Below are positions 25,533 through 34,670 of a stretch of DNA of 64,000 nt, one piece after another. Source of the stretch: an uncultured Lachnospiraceae bacterium (lineage in GTDB: Bacteria > Bacillota > Clostridia > Lachnospirales > Lachnospiraceae); assembly GCA_910584725.1 (NCBI GenBank), contig CAJUBE010000002.1, positions 124,001 through 188,000 of the forward strand, written 5' to 3'. How positions within the stretch are numbered: position 1 is the stretch's first letter; each line of letters opens with the position of its first letter. Below the pieces are notes generated by a model that was not told the DNA's origin, made no database searches, and was given only the letters and a program-made list of their open reading frames with translations. The position numbers and the translations under genes were made by a program.

Positions 25533-27542
25533 TCATTTCGGCTCCCGCAGAAACTGTCCGCTCTCCGAAACGGGAATCACCTGATAAACGCCATACTTTT
25601 CCCCTATCCTGTCGTATTGCCCGACATACACAGCCATATCATGCTCGGCGTAGGGAATTTCGATCCATAGAAGCCCCCGCAGACTTTCTTCCTCATCCGA
25701 CATAATGAAGTCGGCCTTTCCCGCCGCCAGTGCGTCCGCCGCCGTCTCTATGCCAAACGCCGCGAGCTTCTCTCTGTACAAGGGACTCTTGCACATCCAG
25801 CCCCCCGCAATATCGTAGTTGGCCAGCGCATTGTCCCTGCGCTCCAGGAGCTTCCCCGAAAAAGCCACGGTGGAGTAGACGTCCTCAAAATAAAAATTGT
25901 CCGGATGCGCTTTACAGTAGGCATCTATGGCTTCCCAATCTCTGTTGATCTCCTGCCGCCTTGCCTGATCGGCCCGCACCGCGGGAAAGCCCTTCCACAG
26001 CCCCCATGCAGAGAGAAGAAGGAGAGCCGCCGCCGTGCCGAGGGCAATATTTTGCACCGCCGCAAAGCCGAGAACCCGGCGCCCGGATCCCCCCTGCGAT
26101 GCTATTTCACCGAAGCCTGCCCCTTCCGGCAAAGGCTCCGCAAACGCCGTTCCCGCATCCGTCATGGCACGGCACAGCCGCCGCAAAAATATCCCCGCCA
26201 GCAGGCAAAACTCCGCCAGATAAAGAGGATGCGTTATCCGCTCGGGGTCTCGCCCCCGCATAAGGACAAACATCCACAATCCACTCCTCACCAAAGTGAT
26301 CAGTAAAAGCTGTATCATCGCAGCGAGCAGCTCCCGTCCGTCCCGTCGCGATAGAATAACAATCGCTATTATATTTATCCCGTATCCCAGAATTACCAGC
26401 AGATTGTAGGGCGCGTCGCCGCTGTGAAAGCTCCTGTATCGGTAAAGCTGCAGCTTCTCTTTAAAAATGCTGCCCCAGTCCCGCTCTCCGCCCACATGCT
26501 CTTTCGCGTAAGATGCCACATCCGTGAGCATCCGCCCGTCAATTCTGTCATCCAGACCGAAATTATAATTTTTTAACAGAATCTGCGAACCGACAGAGAC
26601 ACCAAGCTTTTCCAGCTCCGCATCGGGAAGTTCAGATTCCTCCGGCAATATTTCGGGATAAAAGTCGTAGATCGTCGTCCTGTCGTTAAAGGACCGGCGA
26701 AACTCTCTCCACTCTCCGCCATAGGCAGCGCTGTCTATCCCTATGGAAAGACCCATGCCTGCAATGAGAAGCAAGAGCAATCCGCCGTATTTACACCAAT
26801 TATCTTTGCTGAAAAACGGTCTGTCCTCCCACCAGCAAAAAAGCCCCGCCAGCCCGAGAAAAGGCAGGGTGAGCAGCGCCATCTCCGACCGAAGCTGAAG
26901 CGCCAGCAGAAAGAGAAGCAGCGCCGGCAGACTTTCCGTCAGAAATGCCTTCACGGAAAGTTCCATACCGGCGTTTCTGAAAAACACCTTCTCCGGAATT
27001 GTCAAAAAGAGAAAAACAGCCGCACCCACAAGCATACCGCATGTTATTGTATATTGTACATTGACCATATGGGTCAGCCATATGCCCCACTGGAAAAAGG
27101 CCAGTAACAGAAGGCAGACCATCTTCGCCGCAAGACGCCGTCCCCATCCCACACCGTTTCCGCTGTCTCCAAAACTGCCTTCACCCGTCTGCACACATCC
27201 ATGCCTTTGAAAGACATCCGCCAGCGTACACAGCCTGACGCCCACCAGAAAAAAGCAGCCGAATTGGCACAAAAACAGGAACGCTCCATACCACGGAAAA
27301 GAACCGTACATTCGATAGCACAGCGCGATCAGCGCTCCCAGCGGATAAAGCGTCTGCATATTATGCCCGTCAGGCGTACCGCTGTAGACCCCCGACATGA
27401 TATCCCGCATCATGGTGTCGTCGTTCATGTCATAGTAAAAGTCGAACAAAAACCCCATCAGGAACGCGCTCGCCCCCATGACGGCAAGCGTCAGTATACA
27501 GTTTTCATATTTCCGTTTATGGCCCGAATCAGTTTGACGCAT
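25533..27542 (-). CDS. Large polytopic membrane protein, GT-C-like, function unknown
   Basis: A 669-residue protein with about 11-12 hydrophobic helices. After the first helix comes FYYDMNDDTMMRDIMSGVYSG, an acidic loop like the metal-binding loop of GT-C transferases, then TLYPLG. Two interhelical segments (about 115-140 and 460-490) are rich in G, S, E and R and look like inserted cytosolic linkers. About 150 residues at the C-terminus are extracytoplasmic. The start overlaps the WecE-type gene by 14 bp. I recognise no named family; a lipid-linked sugar transferase or polymerase is a guess from topology. Confidence 0.6.
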   Translation of the reverse strand: MRQTDSGHKRKYENCILTLAVMGASAFLMGFLFDFYYDMNDDTMMRDIMSGVYSGTPDGHNMQTLYPLGALIALCYRMYGSFPWYGAFLFLCQFGCFFLVGVRLCTLADVFQRHGCVQTGEGSFGDSGNGVGWGRRLAAKMVCLLLLAFFQWGIWLTHMVNVQYTITCGMLVGAAVFLFLTIPEKVFFRNAGMELSVKAFLTESLPALLLFLLALQLRSEMALLTLPFLGLAGLFCWWEDRPFFSKDNWCKYGGLLLLLIAGMGLSIGIDSAAYGGEWREFRRSFNDRTTIYDFYPEILPEESELPDAELEKLGVSVGSQILLKNYNFGLDDRIDGRMLTDVASYAKEHVGGERDWGSIFKEKLQLYRYRSFHSGDAPYNLLVILGYGINIIAIVILSRRDGRELLAAMIQLLLITLVRSGLWMFVLMRGRDPERITHPLYLAEFCLLAGIFLRRLCRAMTDAGTAFAEPLPEGAGFGEIASQGGSGRRVLGFAAVQNIALGTAAALLLLSAWGLWKGFPAVRADQARRQEINRDWEAIDAYCKAHPDNFYFEDVYSTVAFSGKLLERRDNALANYDIAGGWMCKSPLYREKLAAFGIETAADALAAGKADFIMSDEEESLRGLLWIEIPYAEHDMAVYVGQYDRIGEKYGVYQVIPVSESGQFLREPK

Positions 27543-28662
27543 AGAATGCTTTCACCTGCTCCGCGATATATTCCGTCTCGTCCGCCGTCAGCTTATAGAA
27601 CAGCGGCAGGCGGAGCAGCCGCTCGCTCTCCTTCGTCGTATACCTGTCCTCCCCGTGGAATCGGCCGTACTTTTTCCCCGCCGGCGCGGAGTGCAGCGGA
27701 ACATAGTGAAACACCGACAGAATATCCTTTTCCTTCAAATAGGCAATCAGACGGCTTCTCTCCTCCATATCCTTCGTCTTAATGTAAAACATATGCGCAT
27801 TGTGCGCACAATACTCCGGAATATAGGGAAGCTCGATCCTTCCGGCCTCAACCAACGGCATAAGGAGCTCCAGATACTGATTCCACCGCTCCATTCTGAC
27901 ACGCGTGATCTGTTCCGCCATTTCTAACTGCGCGTACAGATAAGCGGCGTTCATATCGCTGGGCAGATAGGAAGAGCCGTACTCCTGCCAGCGGTACTTG
28001 TCCACCTGTCCTCTATAGTATTTGCTGCGATCCGTGCCTTTTTCCCTGTAAATCTCCGCATCCTCGATATATTTTTCATCCCGGATCAGCAGCGCGCCGC
28101 CCTCACCCATGCTTAAGTTTTTCGTCTCATGGAAGCTGAAACACCCGAACTCGCCAAAGGTTCCCAGCGCCTTCCCTTTGTAAGACGCCATGATGCACTG
28201 GGCTGCGTCCTCCACCACCATCAGGTGATGCCTCTTCGCGATATCCATAATCGTATCCATCTCACAGCCCACACCTGCGTAATGCACAGGCGCAATCGCT
28301 TTCGTGCGCTCCGTGATGGCATCTTCAATCAGCTTCTCGTCTATGTTCATGGTGTCCGGCCGGATATCCACAAATACCGCCGTCGCCCCCCGCAGAACAA
28401 AGGCATCCGCTGTGGAGACAAAAGTATAGGAGGGCAGAATCACCTCATCACCCGGCTTGATCTTCGCCAAAAGCGCCGCCAGCTCCGTTGCGTGCGTACA
28501 GGAAGGGGTCAGCAGACATTTTGCCGTGCCGGTCTGTTTCTCAATCCATTCGCTGCATTTTTTTGTGAAAGGGCCGTCGCCACAGATTTTCTCGTTTTCC
28601 ACAGCCTCCTTCATGTATTCAAATTCTTTCCCCGTAAAGGGGGGGACGTTAAAATTAATCAT
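27529..28662 (-). CDS. wecE: dTDP-4-amino-4,6-dideoxygalactose transaminase (WecE/RffA)
   Basis: A 377-residue DegT-type aminotransferase that follows E. coli WecE along its length: CGDGPFTKKC, LLTPSCTHA, PSYTFVSTADAFVLRGA, VDIRPDTMNIDEKLI, PVHYAGVGCEMDTI, the PLP lysine 181 in SFHETKNLSMGEGGA, REKGTDRS, YRGQVDKY and FHGEDRYTTKESERLLRLPLFY. It should convert dTDP-4-keto-6-deoxyglucose to dTDP-Fuc4N (TDP-4-amino-4,6-dideoxygalactose). RmlA/RmlB, which would supply the substrate, are not in the window. AGAGGA precedes the ATG. It leads an overlapping four-gene set with a membrane protein, a GNAT and DUF6020. Confidence 0.93.
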   Translation of the reverse strand: MINFNVPPFTGKEFEYMKEAVENEKICGDGPFTKKCSEWIEKQTGTAKCLLTPSCTHATELAALLAKIKPGDEVILPSYTFVSTADAFVLRGATAVFVDIRPDTMNIDEKLIEDAITERTKAIAPVHYAGVGCEMDTIMDIAKRHHLMVVEDAAQCIMASYKGKALGTFGEFGCFSFHETKNLSMGEGGALLIRDEKYIEDAEIYREKGTDRSKYYRGQVDKYRWQEYGSSYLPSDMNAAYLYAQLEMAEQITRVRMERWNQYLELLMPLVEAGRIELPYIPEYCAHNAHMFYIKTKDMEERSRLIAYLKEKDILSVFHYVPLHSAPAGKKYGRFHGEDRYTTKESERLLRLPLFYKLTADETEYIAEQVKAFYASN

Positions 28663-28691
28663 ACTTTCCTCTCTTTCTCCCAGCTATGCAG

Positions 28692-28748
28692 TGCATGCTC
28701 GAAAAACCTGCGGTTTTCCTCGCTCGCGGGCTTCGCCCTATGCATGCA
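28692..28748. repeat. Cruciform-like intergenic palindrome
   Basis: Outer arms TGCATGC (28692) and GCATGCA (ending 28748) enclose two inner hairpins, AAAACC-TGC-GGTTTT (28703-28717) and GGGC-TTC-GCCC (28728-28738). It lies between the DUF234 ATPase stop and wecE. It differs in sequence from the three-hairpin repeat. No U-run, so not an ordinary terminator. Confidence 0.6.
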
Positions 28749-28814
28749 TCGGAATCATTGCCACCGCGCACATTGCCATCACGCACCTAGTATATCATAC
28801 TACAAACCAAATTC

Positions 28815-30194
28815 CTACTCCGACAAAATCAGATCGTCCCTGCTCTCCGCAAGCTCCCGCAGGCGGGCGCTGAACCCGCTCATGGAAAAGATACAGTACA
28901 ACTCCCTCCTGCTGTCCTTATGCCACGGCACACGTCCGGCCTTTTCCTGTAACTGATAAAAAACATCCACATCCACCTGTCCGCTCCAATATTTGCATTC
29001 CCCGAACAGAATGACGCCTTCCTCCTCATTTAACGCCACAATGTCAATCTCCGTATTTTTATCCCAATACCGACCGATCTTCGAAAAGTGACAGGGAAGA
29101 TCCTGCCTTGCCGACAGCTCTTCCCGACAGATGTCCTCATAGACAAAGGCCGCATGGCTGCGCACAAAGCTTTTCTTTATCTTTTCCATAACATACGTTA
29201 TGTTTCCTTGCTCAATGTCCCCCTGATTGGGATAGATCATGGTGAACCAGAAACGGATATAATAATCCGTAATCCGGTAAAGCCCCTTTTTGCTCTTTTC
29301 CGGATTCTCCTCCGTAATCGGCACCTCACGCCGCACCAGATCGAGCTCTATCAGCGTTTTCAGCGTCCTGGTCAGATCGGTGGCCTTCGCCTCCATAAAG
29401 GATGCGATCTCCGACAGCTTCGTCCGCCCGAACGCAATCGCGCGCAGAACGGAAAAATAGCCGCCTACTTCCGACACTTCCTGCTGTAAGAGAAAATGCG
29501 GCTCCTCATACAGATAACCCGTGCGGTTCAGAATGTTTTCCTCAATCCCCGCATAAATATCCGTACAGTCCGAGAAGGATTCCATATATTTGGGAACGCC
29601 CCCGGTCACCGCGTAACGCTCGATCTGCTCCTTTCGGGATAATCCCGGGCAAAACTCCCGATAGTATCGAAAGGGTATCTGCTTGAGACGAATCTGCGCT
29701 GTCCGTCTGCCGTACAAAGGGCTGTTGCAGGAAAGTGTCTGGGACACCATCATGGAAATCAGGGAACCGCACAGAATCACCATGACAGAGCTTTTCATCA
29801 GGATTTCGTCCCATATCCTCTGAAAGACGGAAAGAAACGCCGAATTCACTTTCCCCAGAAACTGAAATTCATCTATCACTAAAATTGGTTTCTCTTTCCA
29901 ATTATAGGCAACAATCGCCTTAAAAATTGTCTCCCATTTATCTGCGGAAGCCTCCGCCAAAAGCTCATTTTCGATAAAAACTGCCGCTTTTTCTCGAAAA
30001 GCATTGCGGTTAACCGATTCCGATTCCTGTGTCGCCAAAAAATACAAAGCCTTTTTTCCCTTTATGAACTTTGAAATAAGTGAGGTTTTACCCATCCGCT
30101 GGCGTCCATAGACAACCACCAGCGAAGCTCCCTTTTTCCCATATTCCTTATCCAGCGTCCTAATCTCCAGTTCGCGGTCTACAAATTGTTCCAT
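28815..30194 (-). CDS. ATPase with C-terminal DUF234 (PD-(D/E)XK-like) domain
   Basis: A 459-residue protein. The N-terminal STAND/archaeal-type ATPase domain has a Walker A GRQRMGKT (30-37) and a Walker B ILVIDEFQFL near 105-115. The middle (about 255-315) is a winged helix resembling the MarR/ArsR type. The C-terminal DUF234 has EIDIVAL then FGECKYW, the D...E-x-K core of a PD-(D/E)XK nuclease. Such proteins are common in archaea and gut Clostridia; their role is not known. It has its own promoter with a triple operator and is probably monocistronic. Confidence 0.85.
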   Translation of the reverse strand: MEQFVDRELEIRTLDKEYGKKGASLVVVYGRQRMGKTSLISKFIKGKKALYFLATQESESVNRNAFREKAAVFIENELLAEASADKWETIFKAIVAYNWKEKPILVIDEFQFLGKVNSAFLSVFQRIWDEILMKSSVMVILCGSLISMMVSQTLSCNSPLYGRRTAQIRLKQIPFRYYREFCPGLSRKEQIERYAVTGGVPKYMESFSDCTDIYAGIEENILNRTGYLYEEPHFLLQQEVSEVGGYFSVLRAIAFGRTKLSEIASFMEAKATDLTRTLKTLIELDLVRREVPITEENPEKSKKGLYRITDYYIRFWFTMIYPNQGDIEQGNITYVMEKIKKSFVRSHAAFVYEDICREELSARQDLPCHFSKIGRYWDKNTEIDIVALNEEEGVILFGECKYWSGQVDVDVFYQLQEKAGRVPWHKDSRRELYCIFSMSGFSARLRELAESRDDLILSE

Positions 30195-30237
30195 ATACCC
30201 TCCAGACTGTCTGCGCCCCTGCTCATCCCTTATAAAG

Positions 30238-30265
30238 AGTATATCGCAATTTTTATGTTTGTAAA
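30238..30265 (-). promoter_or_regulatory. Promoter of the DUF234 ATPase gene
   Basis: On the - strand, TTTACA (30260-30265), a 16-bp spacer and TATACT (30238-30243) lie about 45 bp before the ATG. The -35 box falls inside the first palindrome of the triple repeat. Confidence 0.6.
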
Positions 30266-30298
30266 CATTATGTTTCCAAACATTATGTTTGCATGCAT
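30255..30298. promoter_or_regulatory. Three tandem 14-bp palindromes, likely operator
   Basis: ATGTTT-GT-AAACAT (30255-30268), ATGTTT-CC-AAACAT (30270-30283) and ATGTTT-GC-ATGCAT (30285-30298), each spaced exactly 15 bp. The first two are perfect dyads, the third is degenerate. They overlap the -35 box of the ATPase promoter, so a dimeric repressor binding cooperatively is likely. I cannot name the repressor. Confidence 0.65.
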
Positions 30299-30320
30299 AA
30301 CTTTTTAAAATTAGCTCTGT

Positions 30321-32468
30321 CTATTTCATATAAACCACATACCGCGCGTTCCCAAAGCATTCCGCATAGCCGTGGTCACTGACAAAATCCCACAGAATCC
30401 GCAGTTTTTCATCCCCGGCCATCTTCTCCATATCTACGCCGAACCAGTTGATGGCCTCGCCGTCATCGCTCCAGTAAGCCGCGATACCCGAGGAGACAAT
30501 GATAACCGGTGGTTCCTCTCCCACTTTCCCTGCCGTCTCCAGCGCTTCCATATCCCGCGTATACTCCGCCATACGGTAGGAATCCAGATCCGGCCAGGCC
30601 GTGGAGAGCGCGGGCTGCATGTCCAGCAGATAGTGTAAACCGGGCAGTTCTCCGTAAGCAATCATTTCCCTGCCCGCCAGTCCTTCCTCCTCTGTGAATA
30701 CGGCCAGTTCCTCCAAAAGCGCACCGTTTTCCATATTCGTGTAAACGCCCGCCGCTTTTTCCGGCGTCTTTACCCGCATATCCCGCGGCTCCCCGTAAAT
30801 ACCGTCCTGAAAAGCGAAACAGGTATGAGAGCCGATGCTCTGCACTGTCACAAAAATAACAAGCGCTATGAATGGTGCGCGCCATATAAAATCATAGCGC
30901 GCGTTATTTTTCGAACGCCCAACAGCCCTGTCATCCGCATTTCCCTGCAAATCACCCCGCTGTCCTGCTGCCGCCCCGCCTTCCTTACACGCTGTCCACA
31001 GCAGAAAAGGCGCCGCCACAAACAGATTATTTATGATCGGATATAAGTTGTTGTTGCTCCCAAGAGGCGTCAGGAAAATCTGCAAAAGCACAAACGCCGC
31101 CAGGATCTTCTGCTCTATGCACACCTTTTTCCCGATCAGACAGAAAACCGAGGCCGCAATCGTCACCAGAAGCAGCAATACCGCAGGATAGTAAATACTG
31201 CCGTTGCCGTACTCATAATACCGAAAATGAAACATCCCCCTGCCCCAGTAAAAACGGAGAAGGACAACCAGAAGCAGTATATACGTCGTTTTTATAATTA
31301 CACCCGTTACTCTATATGCATCCCAAGCTTCGCAGGCGTCACCCGTCCGCCTTCCGGTTCGTACATCGTTGCTCTCCCGCTCTCTATCTTGCTGTCCGAC
31401 GCGCTCTCTCCCGCCGTACAGCCGCTCCCGCACCCAGAACGCAAAGCCTGCCACCGACGCGCACGCTACCGCAAACGCCAGCCAGTACAACCCTTTTACA
31501 TAATCTCCGAACATGCCGCTCAACATAGAAGTGGGTTTGTAATCTGTCGCCTGCTCCGTCATGGCAAACATGGTTCGTACCATATCCGGGTAAGCCGACA
31601 CGCCGTACCGAATACAGATTGCCGCCAGCGGCACGCCGAAGCCTACCGCATAACCCAGCAGGCACCACCCGGTAGATGTAAAAATTTCCCTCCAAGGCAG
31701 CGGCCGCTTCCCTGCGCCTGCCCGCCTTACCTTCTGGTCTCCCACGCCGCCCGCATCCGCCAACATATCTCCCGCATCAGCAGCACCAGTCTGCCCGCCT
31801 CTCCGCTTGTCAAGCAGCACCGTTCCGTACCACACCGCCAGAATAAACGCCGCCTGCACCACGTTGGGCATCCGCACTGCCACATTGGCGCCGAGGCAGA
31901 TGCCGGCCGCCACGAAACACAGACGCCGGCTCCTGCCATATGTCTCTTTTCCGTCTCCACGCACTTTGCGTTCATCCGCACTCGCGCGCAGTCTGTCCGC
32001 AGAAGCCGTTTCTGCCGCCCTACCGCCTGTCAGCCCACGAAACAAAAGCAGTACCGCCGCCGTCATCAGAAAATACGTCAGATAGTTGTACAGGATCGTG
32101 GACGGACACCAGCAGAGCCCCAGCGCAAGAAACTCCCCCAAAAACAAAAGCGGCGCGGCGATCCGTTTTTTCAGTCCAAAGTAGACCATAAGCGCCGTCG
32201 CCGCCTGCACAAGCGTCGTATAACATTTCATGCCGAGCAGCGTCTCCCCGAAAGGAAGGTGCGTCAACAGCCATCCCGCCACATTGGAGAGAAAAGTTGC
32301 CACCATCCACGTCCCGTTCATGGAATCAAAATACTGAAAATTGGTCAGACTGTATGTCGAGTCCGCCACATCCAGCCCCTGATTGACGCTCAAAAACGGA
32401 TAAAGCAGAAGAATAACCGGAAACAGCCAGCTTTCTATGAATTTCTGATATTTCCTATAAATAGTCAC
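30321..32468 (-). CDS. Large polytopic membrane protein with charged loop insertions
   Basis: A 715-residue protein with about 11-12 hydrophobic helices. The first extracytoplasmic loop, NQGLDVADSTYSLTNFQYF, carries acidic residues as in GT-C transferases. Four interhelical loops (around 150-185, 220-260, 345-385 and 505-540) are G/R/D/E-rich, low in complexity and presumably cytosolic. The C-terminal ~150 residues are soluble. The start is GTG with GGGGG six bases upstream, overlapping the GNAT gene by 14 bp. No family recognised; a role as a sugar transferase or polymerase in this locus is only inferred. Confidence 0.6.
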   Translation of the reverse strand: MTIYRKYQKFIESWLFPVILLLYPFLSVNQGLDVADSTYSLTNFQYFDSMNGTWMVATFLSNVAGWLLTHLPFGETLLGMKCYTTLVQAATALMVYFGLKKRIAAPLLFLGEFLALGLCWCPSTILYNYLTYFLMTAAVLLLFRGLTGGRAAETASADRLRASADERKVRGDGKETYGRSRRLCFVAAGICLGANVAVRMPNVVQAAFILAVWYGTVLLDKRRGGQTGAADAGDMLADAGGVGDQKVRRAGAGKRPLPWREIFTSTGWCLLGYAVGFGVPLAAICIRYGVSAYPDMVRTMFAMTEQATDYKPTSMLSGMFGDYVKGLYWLAFAVACASVAGFAFWVRERLYGGRERVGQQDRERESNDVRTGRRTGDACEAWDAYRVTGVIIKTTYILLLVVLLRFYWGRGMFHFRYYEYGNGSIYYPAVLLLLVTIAASVFCLIGKKVCIEQKILAAFVLLQIFLTPLGSNNNLYPIINNLFVAAPFLLWTACKEGGAAAGQRGDLQGNADDRAVGRSKNNARYDFIWRAPFIALVIFVTVQSIGSHTCFAFQDGIYGEPRDMRVKTPEKAAGVYTNMENGALLEELAVFTEEEGLAGREMIAYGELPGLHYLLDMQPALSTAWPDLDSYRMAEYTRDMEALETAGKVGEEPPVIIVSSGIAAYWSDDGEAINWFGVDMEKMAGDEKLRILWDFVSDHGYAECFGNARYVVYMK

Positions 32469-32964
32469 AATTTTCCCCCGCTAAGTTAATATAGTATGGA
32501 CAAATATCCTCATACCGCCCGTCCTTCATCCGAAAACCGCCGGGAATCGTGCCTAGCTGTGTAAACCCGATTCTCTCATACAAATGTCTGGCATGAATAT
32601 TCGACGCGACGACCGCATTGAACTGTAAAACCCGAAACCCGATGCGCCGCGCCTGTTCGATGCAGTCCAGCACCAGCTTTTCCCCGATATGCAGGCCTCT
32701 GCTTCCCGAAGCCACGGCATAGCTCGCATTGCATATGTGCCCGCATCTTCCCACGTTATTCGGATGCAGAATATATAGGCCCAATATTTCTCCCCCTTCT
32801 TCCTGCTGCGCAACCCCGCAATAGCTCTGCTCTCCGAAAAAAGCCGCACCCGTCTCTTCCTCCAGAAACTCCTCCTGCGGAAAAGCGATGCCCTCCTCCA
32901 CTACCTCATTCCAGATTGCCGTCATAGCCGGGATATCCTCTTCCCGGTAGCCTCGAATTATCAT
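32455..32964 (-). CDS. GNAT acetyltransferase (phosphinothricin-acetyltransferase-like)
   Basis: A 169-residue GNAT protein. IIRGYREEDIPAMTAIWNEVVEEG opens the fold as in Pat/YncA enzymes; ASYAVASGSRGLHIGEKLVLDCI is the acetyl-CoA loop, and NIHARHLYERIGF ends the core. Free amino acid or amino sugar amines are possible substrates. GGAGG lies six bases before the ATG. It sits between acyltransferase-3 and a large membrane protein in the flippase operon, so an amine on the glycan or its precursor is plausible. Confidence 0.8.
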   Translation of the reverse strand: MIIRGYREEDIPAMTAIWNEVVEEGIAFPQEEFLEEETGAAFFGEQSYCGVAQQEEGGEILGLYILHPNNVGRCGHICNASYAVASGSRGLHIGEKLVLDCIEQARRIGFRVLQFNAVVASNIHARHLYERIGFTQLGTIPGGFRMKDGRYEDICPYYINLAGENCDYL

Positions 32965-32988
32965 AGTCCGCCTCCATTCCAGAACAAT

Positions 32989-34077
32989 TCACATTCCGGG
33001 CTGCCGCGACATTCTCCCCGCCGCAGCCGCCGCACGTGCAAACACCCACGCCCGCACGAAATCAACTGCCGTCCCGACCGCGTACACCGCCAGTACACAC
33101 AGAATCAGATGCGGCACAAAGAGAAAACTCTCCTTTACCTTCTCCACGCCAAGCCACTTCATCCACTCGTACCGCACCAGAATATGCTCGTGCAAAAGAT
33201 ACACGCCGAACGTATACGGCGCAAGCCTTCTCACTATTTCCGCGAAACGCCCCTCCCTGATGCGCAGATTTTTAAAAACATAGAAAAGGGAGACTGCACC
33301 CGCAAAGCACAACAGATGGTTGTATGTGTAAAGCATATTCGCGTAGTGAATAAATGTCTCGATCTCGCTGCCGAGAGCATTAGAAGCCATCGCAAACAGC
33401 CAGATCAGCAGGCTGGAAAGCACATAGCCCCCCACAGCATGAGACCGCTTTTCCAGCCATGAAATGCCATACAGTCTGATATACCCCGCCGCCACGATCA
33501 GGCACAAAAACCATCCGAAATCATAGCCGTACCGGTCCGTCGCCAGATACACGGGAAGAATCGTTTTTTCCAGTGAGAAAAACGCAAACAACATCGCCAA
33601 AAGAATCTGCAGCTCCCGCTTTTTCATCCTTCTCATGCCCGCCGCCAGAAAAGGTACAAACAGATACATGACCAGATAAGCCGTCGCAAACCAGTAATGC
33701 TCCGTCCCAAAAGGGAATGCGAAACCGATCCAGTTGTAGAGGTCAAGATCCCCTGTCAAAACCACGCCGGTCAGAAGAAGGAATACCGGAATCAGCAGGG
33801 AATAAAAAAGAACCTGTAAAACCAGAGAGACCGCCCTCCCCGGCTTCCACGCAGATTCCACAAGAAAATAGCCGCTGATAAGCACGTAACAGTTTACCGC
33901 TATAATGCAGAAAGCCTCGATCAGCCACGCTATGACACCGGCGGGATTTTCCCTTGCGATAAAGGGAAACGGCGTGGCAGCCCCGCCCTTCACCATATAG
34001 TGGAGGGAGATAATCATAAACATCGCAACAATGCGCAGCAGCTCAAAATTCGCCTGTCTCTTACTTCCTGTGCTCAT
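32989..34077 (-). CDS. Acyltransferase family 3 (membrane O-acyltransferase)
   Basis: A 362-residue protein with ten hydrophobic helices. NFELLRIVAMFMIISLHY at the N-terminus has the catalytic-type R and H of the Acyl_transf_3 family (R-x10-H), and FGVYLLHEHILVRYEW ends the fold. There is no SGNH domain, so it resembles WecH/OafB-short rather than OatA. It probably adds an acetyl group to the exported or lipid-linked glycan. It belongs to the operon of the ABC flippase and GtrA. Confidence 0.85.
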   Translation of the reverse strand: MSTGSKRQANFELLRIVAMFMIISLHYMVKGGAATPFPFIARENPAGVIAWLIEAFCIIAVNCYVLISGYFLVESAWKPGRAVSLVLQVLFYSLLIPVFLLLTGVVLTGDLDLYNWIGFAFPFGTEHYWFATAYLVMYLFVPFLAAGMRRMKKRELQILLAMLFAFFSLEKTILPVYLATDRYGYDFGWFLCLIVAAGYIRLYGISWLEKRSHAVGGYVLSSLLIWLFAMASNALGSEIETFIHYANMLYTYNHLLCFAGAVSLFYVFKNLRIREGRFAEIVRRLAPYTFGVYLLHEHILVRYEWMKWLGVEKVKESFLFVPHLILCVLAVYAVGTAVDFVRAWVFARAAAAAGRMSRQPGM

Positions 34078-34178
34078 ACATCCGTTCCCTCTTCATCCAA
34101 TTCCTTCCCATATGCCCCAGCCCGTTCCGGCAAATACAGTTTCCCTCTGCTTATCGCATGCTCCCGGAAAACAGTCTG

Positions 34179-34622
34179 TCAATCAGTCCTGCCGGATGTA
34201 TCCTTAAATATCCAGATTTTACTGAGCACATAGTTCGCCAGAATCACGATCGTCTGGCACACCAGCTTGGAGATTTTGTCGTTAATCGAGCAAATATCCA
34301 CCATCACATACATCAATACGATCTCCAGCACTTCCGTCGCCACCCTCGCGCCGATAAAAGAGATAAACTCCTTCACAACAGAAGCTGCTTCTTTGTTCTT
34401 GCTCTTAAATACAAACGTCCTGTTCGTCCAGTAGGCAAATACCACCGTCAACACCCACGACAGAACTGTCGCCGCCATATAATGCATGGCAATGGCATCC
34501 GCAAAGATAAAATACAGAATATAATTCAGCACAAAGGCCAGAAATCCGAAAATCAGATAGTTGATTCCCTCCTCGTGCTTCTTGTACATATCCCAGCCGA
34601 AATCCCACAATTTTTTTATCAT
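34179..34622 (-). CDS. GtrA-family membrane protein
   Basis: A 147-residue protein with four hydrophobic helices: INYLIFGFLAFVLNYILYFIF, AATVLSWVLTVVFAYWTNRTFVFKS (the family hallmark with N-R), FISFIGARVATEVLEIVLMYV and LVCQTIVILANYVLSKIWIF. GtrA proteins are thought to flip undecaprenyl-phosphate-linked glucose or related monosaccharides. No GtrB-type GT2 is adjacent. It lies directly downstream of the ABC exporter. Confidence 0.9.
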   Translation of the reverse strand: MIKKLWDFGWDMYKKHEEGINYLIFGFLAFVLNYILYFIFADAIAMHYMAATVLSWVLTVVFAYWTNRTFVFKSKNKEAASVVKEFISFIGARVATEVLEIVLMYVMVDICSINDKISKLVCQTIVILANYVLSKIWIFKDTSGRTD

Positions 34623-34670
34623 ACGTTCCTACCTCTCAGCAAAATTTTACTTCCAAATTTCCTTTTTCCG

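Noticed and set aside
31227..32489. + strand open frame (420 codons) opposite the large membrane protein
   Set aside because: The - strand frame shows clean membrane helices, an overlapping GNAT gene and a ribosome site; the + strand frame shows none.
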